DNA of 64,000 bases from the NCBI GenBank assembly GCA_019419955.1, contig JAHZIB010000005.1:17267-81266 (forward strand). Reading direction: 5' to 3'. The stretch's first letter is position 1, and each line of letters begins with the position of its first letter. A model generated the notes under the pieces. The model was not told the DNA's origin and did no database searches. It saw only the letters and a list, made by a program, of their open reading frames with translations. This document shows, piece after piece, positions 39,424 through 48,445 of this stretch. Source of the stretch: Clostridiales bacterium. Its GTDB lineage: Bacteria; Bacillota; Clostridia; TANB77; CAG-508. Made by a program: the position numbers and the translations under genes.

Positions 39424-40530
39424 TTAATCCAAGAAAATTGCTTTTTGCCTTCTACCTGAAATATTTAATAATATTCCAAGCATTATAAAATTACTTAATA
39501 GTGAACTTCCTCCATAGCTTACAAATGGTAGTGGTATACCTGTTATCGGAAGTAGCCCCATGGTCATTCCAATATTTTCTATCATATGGAAAAAAAATAC
39601 ACCTGCTATTCCCATTGCAATATATGAACCCAGATCATCTTTAGCTGTTTTAGCAACATACACAGCCTTAGTAATCATTATTACATACAGTATTATTACA
39701 GAAGCTGCAATAATAAAGCCCATTTCTTCCGCGATTAACGCAAATATAAAATCTGTAGTTTTTGGATAAAGAAATCCTAATTGAGTCTGATTTCCTTTAA
39801 ATAAACCCATACCAAATAATTCCCCAGAACCAATAGCAATCTTCGACTGAATGATATTATATCCCGCACCCCTCGGGTCTAAATCAGGATTCAAAAACAC
39901 ATCTATTCTAGTTTTTGCATGTTCTGGCAACACAAAAAAGTATAGTAAAGGTGCTAATATGACTACTAAAAGTATTGATGCAATAATATATCTCTTTTTT
40001 ATCCCCGCTGAAAATAGCATGAATATTAAAGCCATTACAAATGCAAATGCAGTACCATAATCAGGTTGCTTTATAATAAGCAATGTAGGTACAGCAAAGA
40101 CTAACAATACAAGAAGTAATCTTGTAGGTCTACTTAACTCATCTTTACCTTTATGCTGTATTTTTGTAATTACAAGTGCCAGCATTAAAATACATATAAT
40201 CTTTGCAAACTCAGCTGGTTGAAATGAAAATTGACCAACTGCAAACCAGCTAGTAGCACCATTTATTGGTTCAGTAAATAGAACACCAATAAGCAGAATA
40301 ATTATTATTCCATATAAAATTGGTGATATTTTAGCAATAAAATCATAGTCTATAAAAATTATTAATATCATAACTGGGATACTTATTGCCAACCACATAA
40401 TCTGCCTTTTTAATTCATCATAATCTGAATTTTTTGTCGCAGAAGTTAGAGCTACAAGTCCTATTATTGTTAAAATAATAGCACAAATAAGTATCCCCCA
40501 TTCTATATTTTTAAGAATTCTTCTTTTCAT
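39424..40530 (-). CDS. rodA: Rod-shape SEDS glycosyltransferase RodA
   Basis: Polymerises peptidoglycan for cell elongation. About ten transmembrane helices, with the SEDS signatures QPAEFAKI, KQPDYGTAF, SKIAIGSGELFGMGLFKGNQTQLGFLYP (written in parts) and the C-terminal GMTMGLLPITGIPLPFVSYGGSS. The start is the ATG of MKRRILKN behind GAGG; an ATG four codons earlier lacks a site. It overlaps the minE end by 20 bases, so minD-minE-rodA form one operon. Confidence 0.94.
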   Translation of the reverse strand: MKRRILKNIEWGILICAIILTIIGLVALTSATKNSDYDELKRQIMWLAISIPVMILIIFIDYDFIAKISPILYGIIIILLIGVLFTEPINGATSWFAVGQFSFQPAEFAKIICILMLALVITKIQHKGKDELSRPTRLLLVLLVFAVPTLLIIKQPDYGTAFAFVMALIFMLFSAGIKKRYIIASILLVVILAPLLYFFVLPEHAKTRIDVFLNPDLDPRGAGYNIIQSKIAIGSGELFGMGLFKGNQTQLGFLYPKTTDFIFALIAEEMGFIIAASVIILYVIMITKAVYVAKTAKDDLGSYIAMGIAGVFFFHMIENIGMTMGLLPITGIPLPFVSYGGSSLLSNFIMLGILLNISGRRQKAIFLD

Positions 40531-41143
40531 CCTCAACCTCATTTATATTATCATTATTTGTCTGAACTATCTCGCTCTCTATGTCACTGTTTTCAGTATC
40601 TTCTTCATATGGTATCTTTACTTCAGATTTTTCGTCATGAGTAACAATACTATCATCCTTCTTTTTATCTGGCTGATTACTACTTAAATTGTCTTTAATA
40701 TTAATATTTTGCAAATCAATTTTTTCATCCTCATTATTATTATTTACTGCATTATTATTATCAATTTCATTATCACTTATACTAGCATCATTTGAATTAG
40801 TTACATTATCATTTTTTTCTTTTTTATTCATATCTCCTTCTAACTTTCTTGCCTCGTTCTTTATTGTAATTATTGGAATGTTAGCATATAAAGCAGGTGC
40901 TCCTACCGAACCATCTTCTCCTTCCTTATTTGTAAGCCTAACATCTATTTCCTTCTCATCTATATCTATATATTTTTTAATTACCTCTAATATTTCCTGT
41001 TTCATTAATTCTAAAAAATCTGCCGAAATATTTGCTCTATCCTGAGCTAAAACTAGATGTAGTCTTTCTTTAGCAGTATTTTTAGAATCTTCTTTTTCGC
41101 TTTTTTTGATTTTTCTAAAAAACTTCATTATGCTTTCAAACAT
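40511..41143 (-). CDS. minE: MinE-type cell-division topological factor with a long acidic tail
   Basis: The first 95 residues fit MinE: MFESIMKFFRKIKKS as membrane-binding start, KERLHLVLAQDRANISADFLELMKQ (MinD-stimulating helix), EVIKKYIDIDEKEIDVRL. MinE normally ends near 90 residues, but this one continues for about 110 residues of Asn/Asp/Glu/Lys-rich low-complexity sequence. It drives MinD release from the membrane. It lies between minD and rodA, as in many clostridia. No minC is in the window. Confidence 0.9.
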   Translation of the reverse strand: MFESIMKFFRKIKKSEKEDSKNTAKERLHLVLAQDRANISADFLELMKQEILEVIKKYIDIDEKEIDVRLTNKEGEDGSVGAPALYANIPIITIKNEARKLEGDMNKKEKNDNVTNSNDASISDNEIDNNNAVNNNNEDEKIDLQNINIKDNLSSNQPDKKKDDSIVTHDEKSEVKIPYEEDTENSDIESEIVQTNNDNINEVEDEKKNS

Positions 41144-41161
41144 ATTTTACCTCCAATAGTA

Positions 41162-41962
41162 TTAATGTTTACCCTTTGCGAAAAAACCTTTCATTTTACC
41201 AAAAAGACCTTCCTTTTTTCCAGGCATAGAAACATCAATATTCTCTCCTAGAATTCTTCTTGCAATCTCAATATATGCTTTACCAGATGGAGCCTTTTCC
41301 TTTGTAACAACTGGCTCACCTTTATTAGTTTGAGTTATTATATGTTCATCATCTGGGACAACACCAATCAAATCTATAGATAATAAATCAACAATGTCAT
41401 CAACATCCATCATTTCTCCCTTTTTAACCATAGCAGGTCTTATCCTGTTTATAATTAACTCAGGATTCTTAATTTCAGAAGCCTCCAATAAACCTATAAT
41501 TCTATCTGCGTCTCTAATTGCTGAAATCTCCGCTGTCGTTACAACTATTGCTCTATCTGCCCCAGCAATAGCATTTTTAAACCCTTGCTCTATTCCTGCT
41601 GGGCAATCTATTAATATATAATCAAATTCGTCTTTTAGTTTTCCTATTAGTTCTTTCATTTGTTCTTCATTTATTGCACTTTTATCTCTTGTTTGGGCTG
41701 CTGGTAGTAAGAAAAGTTCGTTAAATCTTTTGTCTTTTATAAGGGCTTGTCTTAGTTTGCATTTTTCTTCAACAACATCTACTATGTCATATACTATTCT
41801 GTTTTCTAAGCCCATTACAACATCAAGATTTCTTAAACCTATATCAGTATCAACTAATGCAACTTTTTTATTCCTTAAAGCTAAAGCTGCACCAAGGTTT
41901 GCTGTTGTAGTTGTTTTTCCCACTCCGCCTTTTCCGGATGTTATAACTATAACCTCTCCCAT
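41162..41962 (-). CDS. minD: Septum-site determining ATPase MinD
   Basis: A membrane-associated ATPase that positions the division site with MinE. Deviant Walker A GKGGVGKTTTTANLG, switch regions DTDIGLRNLDVVMGLENR and DCPAGIEQGFKNAI, and a C-terminal amphipathic membrane-targeting helix with LFGKMKGFFAKGKH. The start is the ATG of MGEVIV behind AAGGAGG; a 9-codon upstream extension is not needed. It heads minD-minE-rodA. The intergenic gap to minE is 18 bases. Confidence 0.97.
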   Translation of the reverse strand: MGEVIVITSGKGGVGKTTTTANLGAALALRNKKVALVDTDIGLRNLDVVMGLENRIVYDIVDVVEEKCKLRQALIKDKRFNELFLLPAAQTRDKSAINEEQMKELIGKLKDEFDYILIDCPAGIEQGFKNAIAGADRAIVVTTAEISAIRDADRIIGLLEASEIKNPELIINRIRPAMVKKGEMMDVDDIVDLLSIDLIGVVPDDEHIITQTNKGEPVVTKEKAPSGKAYIEIARRILGENIDVSMPGKKEGLFGKMKGFFAKGKH

Positions 41963-42170
41963 ATGTTTTCCTCCTTGTAATTTTAGCACTACTATTTTAA
42001 ATCAATAAAAATGCACAATTCTAAACACTACTATTATATACGGAAACAGGCAAAAGGTCAATGTTTCAAGCAAAAAAACATGTAATTCTTTTAATTCCTA
42101 GTTACATTTCACTGCTTATTTTAAAAAGTCAATATAAACATATGACTATGTATTATATAAGAACAATATG

Positions 42171-42253
42171 TGTTTCGCTTCGCGAATATGCACAGCTCAA
42201 GGTAACCTAACATTGTTGTTCCGAAAATTTCAGGCAAAATTCCCTATACAATA
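42171..42253. repeat. Dispersed intergenic repeat, copy 3
   Basis: Contains CAGCTCAAGGTAACCTAACA, TTGTTGTTCCGAAAATTTCA and CAAAATTCCCTATACAATA. It carries the AGGTAACCT palindrome and both the GTTGTTC and TATACAATA ends. Confidence 0.7.
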
Positions 42254-42264
42254 AAAAAACTTCT

Positions 42265-42303
42265 ACAATTATAACCACCAGTGAAACTGGTGGTTATAAT
42301 TGT
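42265..42303 (-). terminator. Terminator of the ferredoxin gene
   Basis: A perfect 17-bp stem (ACAATTATAACCACCAG and its inverse) with a 5-base loop. A run of seven T follows five bases later on the minus strand. Confidence 0.85.
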
Positions 42304-42310
42304 ATATTTC

Positions 42311-42487
42311 TTATTCCTCATTTGGCTCTGGTGCTCCCATTGGACATACACCTGCACACGTGCCACATCCTATGCAAACTGATTGGTCAATAATGTATCT
42401 TTCATCACCTTCTGAGATACATTGCATTGGGCAAGCAGCTGCACAAGCTCCACAGCTTATACATTTATCTGTTATTTTGTAAGTCAT
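42311..42487 (-). CDS. 2[4Fe-4S] ferredoxin
   Basis: 58 aa small electron carrier. Two CxxCxxCxxxCP clusters: CISCGACAAACPMQ and CIGCGTCAGVCPMG. The start is the ATG of MTYKITDK behind GGAGGTG; an upstream in-frame GTG overlaps the ribosome site. It probably serves oxidoreductases such as the Por complex encoded at 46-49 kb. Followed by a strong terminator. The PSP1 gene is 58 bases upstream. Confidence 0.96.
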   Translation of the reverse strand: MTYKITDKCISCGACAAACPMQCISEGDERYIIDQSVCIGCGTCAGVCPMGAPEPNEE

Positions 42488-42545
42488 TCTTCTCACCTCC
42501 TAGCTTATGTTTTTATATCAACAGCAGAATAAAATTTTTCTATGA

Positions 42546-43469
42546 TTAATACATATCATCATTTTCTGTTTCTTTGTCCTGTTTTTCTAACTCTTCTAGT
42601 TTCTGAAGTTCTGCCATATTTTCCTCTTCTTCTTTATCAACTACATCTGTGCCAATGTTATTAATAATTTTTAGCTCACTCGCATTATACCTTTTGTAAT
42701 ATGTCTCATCATTGTCATCTTTAAGTTTTACTTTTACTATTTCTCTTAAAGTTTCAATTGAATCAACAATTCCTTCTCCATCTTCTGTCTTAACTATAGC
42801 TCCTATTCTAGGTAAATGACTTAGTTTGTCTTCGTAAACTTCCTGCTCATATTTTAGGCAGCACATCAATCTTCCGCAATTTCCAGAAATTTTTGCAGGG
42901 TTTAAAGACATGTTCTGTTCTTTTGCCATCTTTATTGAAACTGTTTCAAAATTGTTTAAAAATGAGCAACAACAAAGTTCTCTTCCGCAAATTCCATTTC
43001 CACCAATTCTTCTAACTTCATCTCTTACACCAATCTGTCTAAGTTCTATTCTCGTTTTAAAAATTGCTGCAAGTTCTTTCACAAGCTCTCTGAAATCAAT
43101 TCTTCCATCTGCTGTGAAACAAAATAGTAATTTGCTATTATCAAAACTATATTGAACATCTGTTAAATGCATATCCAAATGCAATCTTTTTATTTTTTCT
43201 TCGCAAATTTCAAATGCCTCTTCTTCCTTTTTCTTATTATCCTCATAATGCTTTATATCCTTGTAGTTTGCAATCCTAACAATATTTTTAAGTGGAGTAC
43301 TAAAATTAGTATTGTGTAAAATTTTCTTTTTTGCAACAACTTCTCCTAGTTCTTCACCTAAAGCTGTTTCCACAATGACTTTCGTTTTAATATTTACATA
43401 CAAATTACCAGGATCAAAGAAATATATTTTTCCAGGTTTCCTAAACCTAACTCCTACTATTACTTTCAT
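42546..43469 (-). CDS. ricT: PSP1/RicT (YaaT) family protein
   Basis: 307 aa. N-terminal VIVGVRFRKPGKIYFFDPG, the PSP1 core, and the Cys-rich motif GICGRELCCCSFL...GNCGRLMCCLKYE. In Bacillus the RicT protein forms a complex with RicA/RicF that carries iron-sulphur clusters and affects RNase Y activity and sporulation. The C-terminal 40 residues are acidic. The start overlaps the end of holB by 23 bases, the usual holB-yaaT arrangement. Confidence 0.93.
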   Translation of the reverse strand: MKVIVGVRFRKPGKIYFFDPGNLYVNIKTKVIVETALGEELGEVVAKKKILHNTNFSTPLKNIVRIANYKDIKHYEDNKKKEEEAFEICEEKIKRLHLDMHLTDVQYSFDNSKLLFCFTADGRIDFRELVKELAAIFKTRIELRQIGVRDEVRRIGGNGICGRELCCCSFLNNFETVSIKMAKEQNMSLNPAKISGNCGRLMCCLKYEQEVYEDKLSHLPRIGAIVKTEDGEGIVDSIETLREIVKVKLKDDNDETYYKRYNASELKIINNIGTDVVDKEEEENMAELQKLEELEKQDKETENDDMY

Positions 43470-44361
43470 TAAACTCCTCCCAAATTTTTAGTAAAAGGTT
43501 ATCAATGCACATATCATAATTCGCATTTGAATTTAGCCTTTTTTTAGTAGTTTCTACGATATTTACCGCATTAATATATTTTGGTTCGTTTGTGATTTTT
43601 AATTTCTTCAAAAACACAATATTGAAATAATCAAGTGCATCATTAATGTTTTCTTTCGATTTATATAGAAATTCTGCTTCATTCCAAACATCCACAATAT
43701 CTTTCAAAGCCAAATCAGATATAGTTTTGTCTATATTATTATATAACTCAGAATTTTTCTCTAAGGATAGTAACTTTGAAATACTACCATCACATATATC
43801 TAGCATATTTTCATTGAATTGTATATTATTTAATCTAGCATAATTATTCAAATCACTTTTTGATAAATTCTTAAATGAAATTTTTGTGCATCTAGACTTT
43901 ATTGTGGTTAAAAGTTTGCTCTCATTTGACAATACTAAAATAATCACAGCATACTCTGGTGGCTCTTCTAAAGTTTTTAATAAACAATTCTGTGCCTCTG
44001 TTGTCATTAGGTCACTATTATTTATAATATAAACCTTTTTATTAGAAATAATTGGTTTTTCTGCAATCTGCTCTTGCAAATTGCGCACTTGGTCAATTTT
44101 AATATTTTTTCCATCATCTGTATCTATAACAGCCAAGTCAGGATGATTACCACTATTAAATTTCACACAAGAGGAACATGAATTACAAGCATCATCATTC
44201 GATTCACATAAAATAACTTTTGCAAATTCAGTAGCAAAAAGCTTTTTCCCAATACCACTACTTCCAACAAACATATAGCTATGAACCAAATTATTGGATT
44301 TAATACTTGTTTCTAATAACTTTTTTATTTTATCATTTCCAAAAATATTATCAAAACTCAA
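43447..44361 (-). CDS. holB: DNA polymerase III delta-prime subunit
   Basis: An AAA+ clamp-loader subunit. FGNDKIKKLLETSIKSNNLVHSYMFVGSSGIGKKLFA (quoted in parts: Walker A-like GSSGIGKK), a zinc motif CNSCSSCVKFNSGNHPD, TTEAQNCLLKTLEEPPEYAVIIL, and the sensor SRCTKISF. 304 aa is slightly short, as common in this phylum. It lies downstream of lepB and overlaps the PSP1 gene. Confidence 0.93.
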   Translation of the reverse strand: MSFDNIFGNDKIKKLLETSIKSNNLVHSYMFVGSSGIGKKLFATEFAKVILCESNDDACNSCSSCVKFNSGNHPDLAVIDTDDGKNIKIDQVRNLQEQIAEKPIISNKKVYIINNSDLMTTEAQNCLLKTLEEPPEYAVIILVLSNESKLLTTIKSRCTKISFKNLSKSDLNNYARLNNIQFNENMLDICDGSISKLLSLEKNSELYNNIDKTISDLALKDIVDVWNEAEFLYKSKENINDALDYFNIVFLKKLKITNEPKYINAVNIVETTKKRLNSNANYDMCIDNLLLKIWEEFNESNSRS

Positions 44362-44378
44362 AATTCCACTCCTAAAAC

Positions 44379-45026
44379 TTAATTTACTTCGCCAAATAAA
44401 TTCAATGGCCAGAATCTAATCCAAACCTTTCCTTCTATTTTTTCTAATGGAATACATCCAAACTCTCTACAATCTGTTGAATGTGCTCTATTATCTCCCA
44501 TTGCAAACACACAATTTTCAGGCACAATCAAATCAGAATAAACACCCTGATTCTCCATTTCGGTAACAAGTCCCTCTGGCAAATATGGCTCGTCCAATTC
44601 TTCTCCATTTATAAACACTTTACCATTCTTTATTTCCACATGTTCTCCTGGCAATCCTATTACTCTTTTAATATAACTCTCCTTGCCAATCTCAAGAACA
44701 TTATGTACAAAACCACTAAACCAATTTGTTGGCTCATTTTCATATTTTGCAACTACATTATTGCTGTCATATTCATCAATGTATATGTGAGTGTCAGAAG
44801 GTGCTTCAAAGGTGATAATGTCTCCACGTTCTGGCATTTCACCAATAGTTCTTGACCACCTATTTAAAATAAGTCTTTGATTTTGAATAAGAGTTGGTTC
44901 CATAGAAATTTGCTTAACTATAGTTGGAGTACCTATATAATATCTAATTAGTAAGGCTAAAATAAAAGCTACTAATATACAAACTATCCATTCAATAATA
45001 TCCTTTGTTCTATCACTCATTTTCAT
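44379..45026 (-). CDS. lepB: Signal peptidase I
   Basis: Cleaves signal peptides from exported proteins. 215 aa from the ATG of MKMSDR behind AAAGGA. An upstream extension of 57 codons in the same frame is AT-rich and has no signature. One membrane helix (about 8-28), then the catalytic serine in SMEPTL, the lysine in YIKRVIGLPGE, and GDNRAHSTDCREFG. Likely S26 family. It begins the lepB-holB-ricT group. Confidence 0.95.
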   Translation of the reverse strand: MKMSDRTKDIIEWIVCILVAFILALLIRYYIGTPTIVKQISMEPTLIQNQRLILNRWSRTIGEMPERGDIITFEAPSDTHIYIDEYDSNNVVAKYENEPTNWFSGFVHNVLEIGKESYIKRVIGLPGEHVEIKNGKVFINGEELDEPYLPEGLVTEMENQGVYSDLIVPENCVFAMGDNRAHSTDCREFGCIPLEKIEGKVWIRFWPLNLFGEVN

Positions 45027-45190
45027 ATCAACACTGTCCTTTGAAATTAATTTTACTACAATATTATATATTTTTTTTTCAAACTTATCAATGCTTTTGT
45101 AAAAAAAAGTATAAATAGGTGTTACTGGATAATAATTAAAAAAATAAAATGAATAAATTTCATGAAATTTCAAAAAATAATATAAATTAA

Positions 45191-45219
45191 TTGACAATAA
45201 AAAAAACTTGAATTATTAT
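45191..45219 (+). promoter_or_regulatory. Predicted promoter of the 45312 gene
   Basis: TTGACA, 17 bases, TATTAT. Downstream, a 12-codon frame from a TTG at 45254 behind GAGAGGATG lies in the leader. Confidence 0.6.
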
Positions 45220-45311
45220 ATTGTTAGTTACAAAAAAGAGAGGATGTAAATATTGAAAGGAATTTCTTTTCTAATCAGTTTTGTATCTTAAGAAAGGAAT
45301 GTGATTAAGAA

Positions 45312-45965
45312 TTGAACATTAAAACTTCAATAAAAGAAGAAAGTGGCTCAATGGCAGTATATGTCACTGTTGTCCTTTTAACTATGTTATTACTGATTAC
45401 TGCTGTGTTTTTTACAACAAGTTCATCCGCTAAAGCACAAATAAAAACTGCAATAAATATTAAGCAAGCCTATGAAGCAGGCAATAGTCGTGCTTCAGAT
45501 ATATATGATAAAATAACTGGAAATCAGAGACCAACAATAAATTATGTTTATACTCAAGACTTTGATAACTCAATTTCATATGGTCAAAATGGAACTAGCT
45601 ATTCTGTTAATAATAGCATAATAACTTTGACTTCTACTGCAGGGGATCCATTTATCCATATGAATAATGTTACATCATTTAATCCACAAGAATATAGGTA
45701 TATTACAGTAAAGTACAGAACTAACTCGTCAAACATTCAAAACATGGAATTCTTTATGATAGAGAACCCAACAGACCAAACCTATGCAATATCGCAACCA
45801 CTTGTTACTGATGGTCAATGGCATGAATTGGTAATCGACTTGTGGTCAAATAATGCAGTAAAAAATAGGTCTACAATTACTGGCTGGAGATGGGACTGGA
45901 GCAACGCAAATAGTGCAGGAGTTATAATGGATGTAGACTATATTAAAATAAGCGATACAATATAA
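45312..45965 (+). CDS. Exported pilin-like protein with a beta-sandwich C-terminus
   Basis: 217 aa. Residues 8-40 resemble the N-terminal region of PilX/prepilin-like proteins: EESGSMAVYVTVVLLTMLLL, a single hydrophobic helix, then a Ser/Ala-rich and helical segment. The remaining 140 residues (DFDNSISYGQNGTSYSVNNS ... YRYITVKYRTN ... WHELVIDLW ... MDVDYIKI) look like a carbohydrate-binding-like beta-sandwich. There is no catalytic motif. Start TTG after AAAGGA, distance longer than usual. It is a lone plus-strand gene ending at a bidirectional terminator. Confidence 0.75.
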   Translation: MNIKTSIKEESGSMAVYVTVVLLTMLLLITAVFFTTSSSAKAQIKTAINIKQAYEAGNSRASDIYDKITGNQRPTINYVYTQDFDNSISYGQNGTSYSVNNSIITLTSTAGDPFIHMNNVTSFNPQEYRYITVKYRTNSSNIQNMEFFMIENPTDQTYAISQPLVTDGQWHELVIDLWSNNAVKNRSTITGWRWDWSNANSAGVIMDVDYIKISDTI

Positions 45966-46087
45966 GTTATCTGCATAAGTATTTTAGCTTATTAATTCTT
46001 AATTATAAAATTCTCTATACAATAGAAAAGCGTGTATTAACTAAAGCAAGACAAAATGCACGGTCTAAAGATGTCTGACATGGTTAC

Positions 46088-46127
46088 AATGAAAAAGAAC
46101 GATACATAAATATCGTTCTTTTTCATT
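46088..46127. terminator. Bidirectional terminator between the pilin-like gene and porB
   Basis: A perfect 17-bp stem (AATGAAAAAGAACGATA and its inverse) with a 6-base loop and T-rich ends on both strands. Confidence 0.9.
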
Positions 46128-46145
46128 GTTTATAGCAATTCCTTT

Positions 46146-47099
46146 TTATTCCTTATTGCTCATTTCTTCCAATCTAAGAAGTGCTTCCCATCTTCTGTCT
46201 ACCTCATCTTGGAATTCTTTTATCATCCATTCATTTCCTTGTTTAAACATATGTTTAAATCTTTTTTGTGGTTTCAAAAACTCTTCTATAGGTATCTTTT
46301 TTGCTGGTTTATATGTTATTTTATACTTTCCATTTTCAATCTCATATAATGGCCAATAACATGTCTCAACAGCCAATTTATTAATTTGCATTAGGTCTTC
46401 AGTTGGATAGCCCCATCCTCTTGGGCAAGGTGCTAATATATTTAAAAACGTTGGTCCTTCTGTATAAATTGCCTTTTCTGCTTTTTCATATAAATCTTTA
46501 AAATTCATATAAGCAGCTGTTTGTGCAACATATGGTAAATGATGTGCTTCCATAATTTCTGTTAAGTCTTTTCTAGATTGCATCTTTCCTGGAATCACGC
46601 TACCAGCTGGACTTGTTGTAGTATCTGCAAATTTTGGTGTTGCAGATGAACGCTGTATTCCTGTATTCATATAAGCTCCATTATCATAACATACATAAGT
46701 CATGTCATGACCTCTTTCCATTGCTCCAGATAAACTTTGAAGTCCAATATCATATGTCCCTCCATCTCCACCTATCGCAATAAATTTAGTATGCTTATCT
46801 TGTGGCAATTTACCTTGCTTTTTCATAAATTTATATGCAGCTTCTACTCCTGAACATGTTGCAGCAGCACATTCAAATGCTGTGTGAATATATGAGTCCG
46901 TCCATGATGTATATGGATAGATGCATGTAGAAACCTCCATACAACCTGTAGCATTCGCAATTACTACATGATCCTCTGATTTTACTGCCCTAAGCACCAT
47001 CCTTGTAACTGGTGGAGCACCACAGCCAGCACACATTCTATGTCCTGAAGCAAATCTAGATGGTCTTTCTGCCACTATTTCTTTTAAATTATATGCCAT
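46146..47099 (-). CDS. porB: 2-oxoacid (pyruvate):ferredoxin oxidoreductase, beta subunit
   Basis: The thiamine-diphosphate-binding subunit. MCAGCGAPPVTRMV gives Cys ligands for the [4Fe-4S] cluster; the TPP motif is GGDGGTYDIGLQSLSGAMERG...DNGAYMNTGIQRS (in parts). 317 aa, usual length. It is last in the porG-D-A-B operon, 67 bases after porA. It oxidises pyruvate to acetyl-CoA and reduces ferredoxin, the main anaerobic route in clostridia. Confidence 0.95.
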   Translation of the reverse strand: MAYNLKEIVAERPSRFASGHRMCAGCGAPPVTRMVLRAVKSEDHVVIANATGCMEVSTCIYPYTSWTDSYIHTAFECAAATCSGVEAAYKFMKKQGKLPQDKHTKFIAIGGDGGTYDIGLQSLSGAMERGHDMTYVCYDNGAYMNTGIQRSSATPKFADTTTSPAGSVIPGKMQSRKDLTEIMEAHHLPYVAQTAAYMNFKDLYEKAEKAIYTEGPTFLNILAPCPRGWGYPTEDLMQINKLAVETCYWPLYEIENGKYKITYKPAKKIPIEEFLKPQKRFKHMFKQGNEWMIKEFQDEVDRRWEALLRLEEMSNKE

Positions 47100-47166
47100 A
47101 TAATTTCTCTCCTCTCTATTTAATATGCTCTTTATTATTATTCTCTAATTAATTTTTAAACTCTAT

Positions 47167-48348
47167 TTACTTTCTCAATCCTACATATCTGTATGGATTT
47201 TCAATTTTATTCTTTTTGCTATCTTCAATCAAGTCATTAAACACAGATTCAATTTCCCTAGTAGTCGTATCTCTACCACCCAAGCCATAAACATAGCTTG
47301 AAGTTGGAACACTTACACCATTTATTTGCATACCAGACGTAATATCTGTAAATAAAGCCCCTCCTGCGCCATTTAATGAGTCTGCTTTGTCCAAAACAGC
47401 TACAGCTTTTAAATGTGATAAAGCTTTTGCTATTTCTTCCGCTGGAAATGGTCTAAATACACGCACTTTCAAAAGTCCTGCTTTAACACCTTTCTCTCTT
47501 AAAGCATCTACAACATCTTTTGTCGTACCAGCAGTTGAATTCATACAAACTATTGCTATTTCCGCATCATCTAGCTTGTATTCCTCAAATAAGCCATATT
47601 TCCTTCCTGTTACTTTTTCAAATTCCTGTGCTACCTCAAGAATGACTTGTTTTGCATTCTTCATTGCCTCTGCCTGCTGATATTTATGTTCAAATAAAAA
47701 CGACTGTAAATCCATTGGTCCAATTGCCATAGGTTCTTTATCATTTAATAAATAATGTTTTGGGTGATATTCCCCAACAAATTTCTTTACTTCTGCATCT
47801 TCTAACAAAGTTATATTTTCAATAGAATGTGATGTAATAAAACCATCTTGGCACACCATTAATGGAAGTAACACATTTTCATTTTCAGCTATTCTGTGCG
47901 CCATTAATAGATTATCATATGCTTCCTGATTATTCTCTGAAAATAACATTATCCAACCACTATCACGTACTCCCATCGCATCAGACTGGTCGTTGTGTAT
48001 GTTCAAAGGTCCTGATACTGCTCTATTTACCAAAGACATAACTATAGGTAATCTTAAACTAGAAGCAATATATACCATTTCCCACATAAGAGACAAACCA
48101 TTTGCAGATGTAGCTGTCATAGCTCTACTACCAGCCGCCTCAGCACCAATGCAAGCACTCATCGCACTATGCTCACTTTCAACCGCAACAAATTCAGTAT
48201 CTACCAACCCGTTATCCACAAAAGTAGAAAAATATTGTGGAATCTCTGTTGACGGTGTTATAGGAAAAGCTGCTACAACATCAGGATTAATCTGTTTCAT
48301 CGCTGTTGCCGCTGCTTCATTTCCACTTAATCGTTCTCTAATACTCAT
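47167..48348 (-). CDS. porA: 2-oxoacid (pyruvate):ferredoxin oxidoreductase, alpha subunit
   Basis: 393 aa. GNEAAATAMKQINPDVVAAFPITPSTEI, FVAVESEHSAMSACIGAEAAGSRAMTATSANGL (in parts) and IHNDQSDAMG belong to the alpha subunit of pyruvate:ferredoxin oxidoreductase. The start is the ATG of MSIRERLSG behind AAGGAG. It follows porD by about 100 bases and precedes porB. The four-subunit form rather than the fused NifJ is present. Confidence 0.95.
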   Translation of the reverse strand: MSIRERLSGNEAAATAMKQINPDVVAAFPITPSTEIPQYFSTFVDNGLVDTEFVAVESEHSAMSACIGAEAAGSRAMTATSANGLSLMWEMVYIASSLRLPIVMSLVNRAVSGPLNIHNDQSDAMGVRDSGWIMLFSENNQEAYDNLLMAHRIAENENVLLPLMVCQDGFITSHSIENITLLEDAEVKKFVGEYHPKHYLLNDKEPMAIGPMDLQSFLFEHKYQQAEAMKNAKQVILEVAQEFEKVTGRKYGLFEEYKLDDAEIAIVCMNSTAGTTKDVVDALREKGVKAGLLKVRVFRPFPAEEIAKALSHLKAVAVLDKADSLNGAGGALFTDITSGMQINGVSVPTSSYVYGLGGRDTTTREIESVFNDLIEDSKKNKIENPYRYVGLRK

Positions 48349-48445
48349 TTTATTCACTCCTTTTTGTTTTTTAATTTTATTGTCTCAATTAAAATATTAT
48401 TGTTCCATTTATTCTTTAAAATAAACATATAATACTTGTTTATTT

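Larger units (their letters stand above)
41963..42310. other. Gene-free interval between minD and the ferredoxin gene
   Basis: About 350 bases. It contains the copy of the dispersed repeat at 42171-42253 and the terminator hairpin of the ferredoxin gene. Nothing coding was seen. Confidence 0.65.

Noticed and set aside
44379..45197. 57-codon N-terminal extension of lepB
   Set aside because: Tyr/Phe/Ile/Lys-rich sequence typical of AT-rich noncoding DNA; the AAAGGA site fits the internal ATG.
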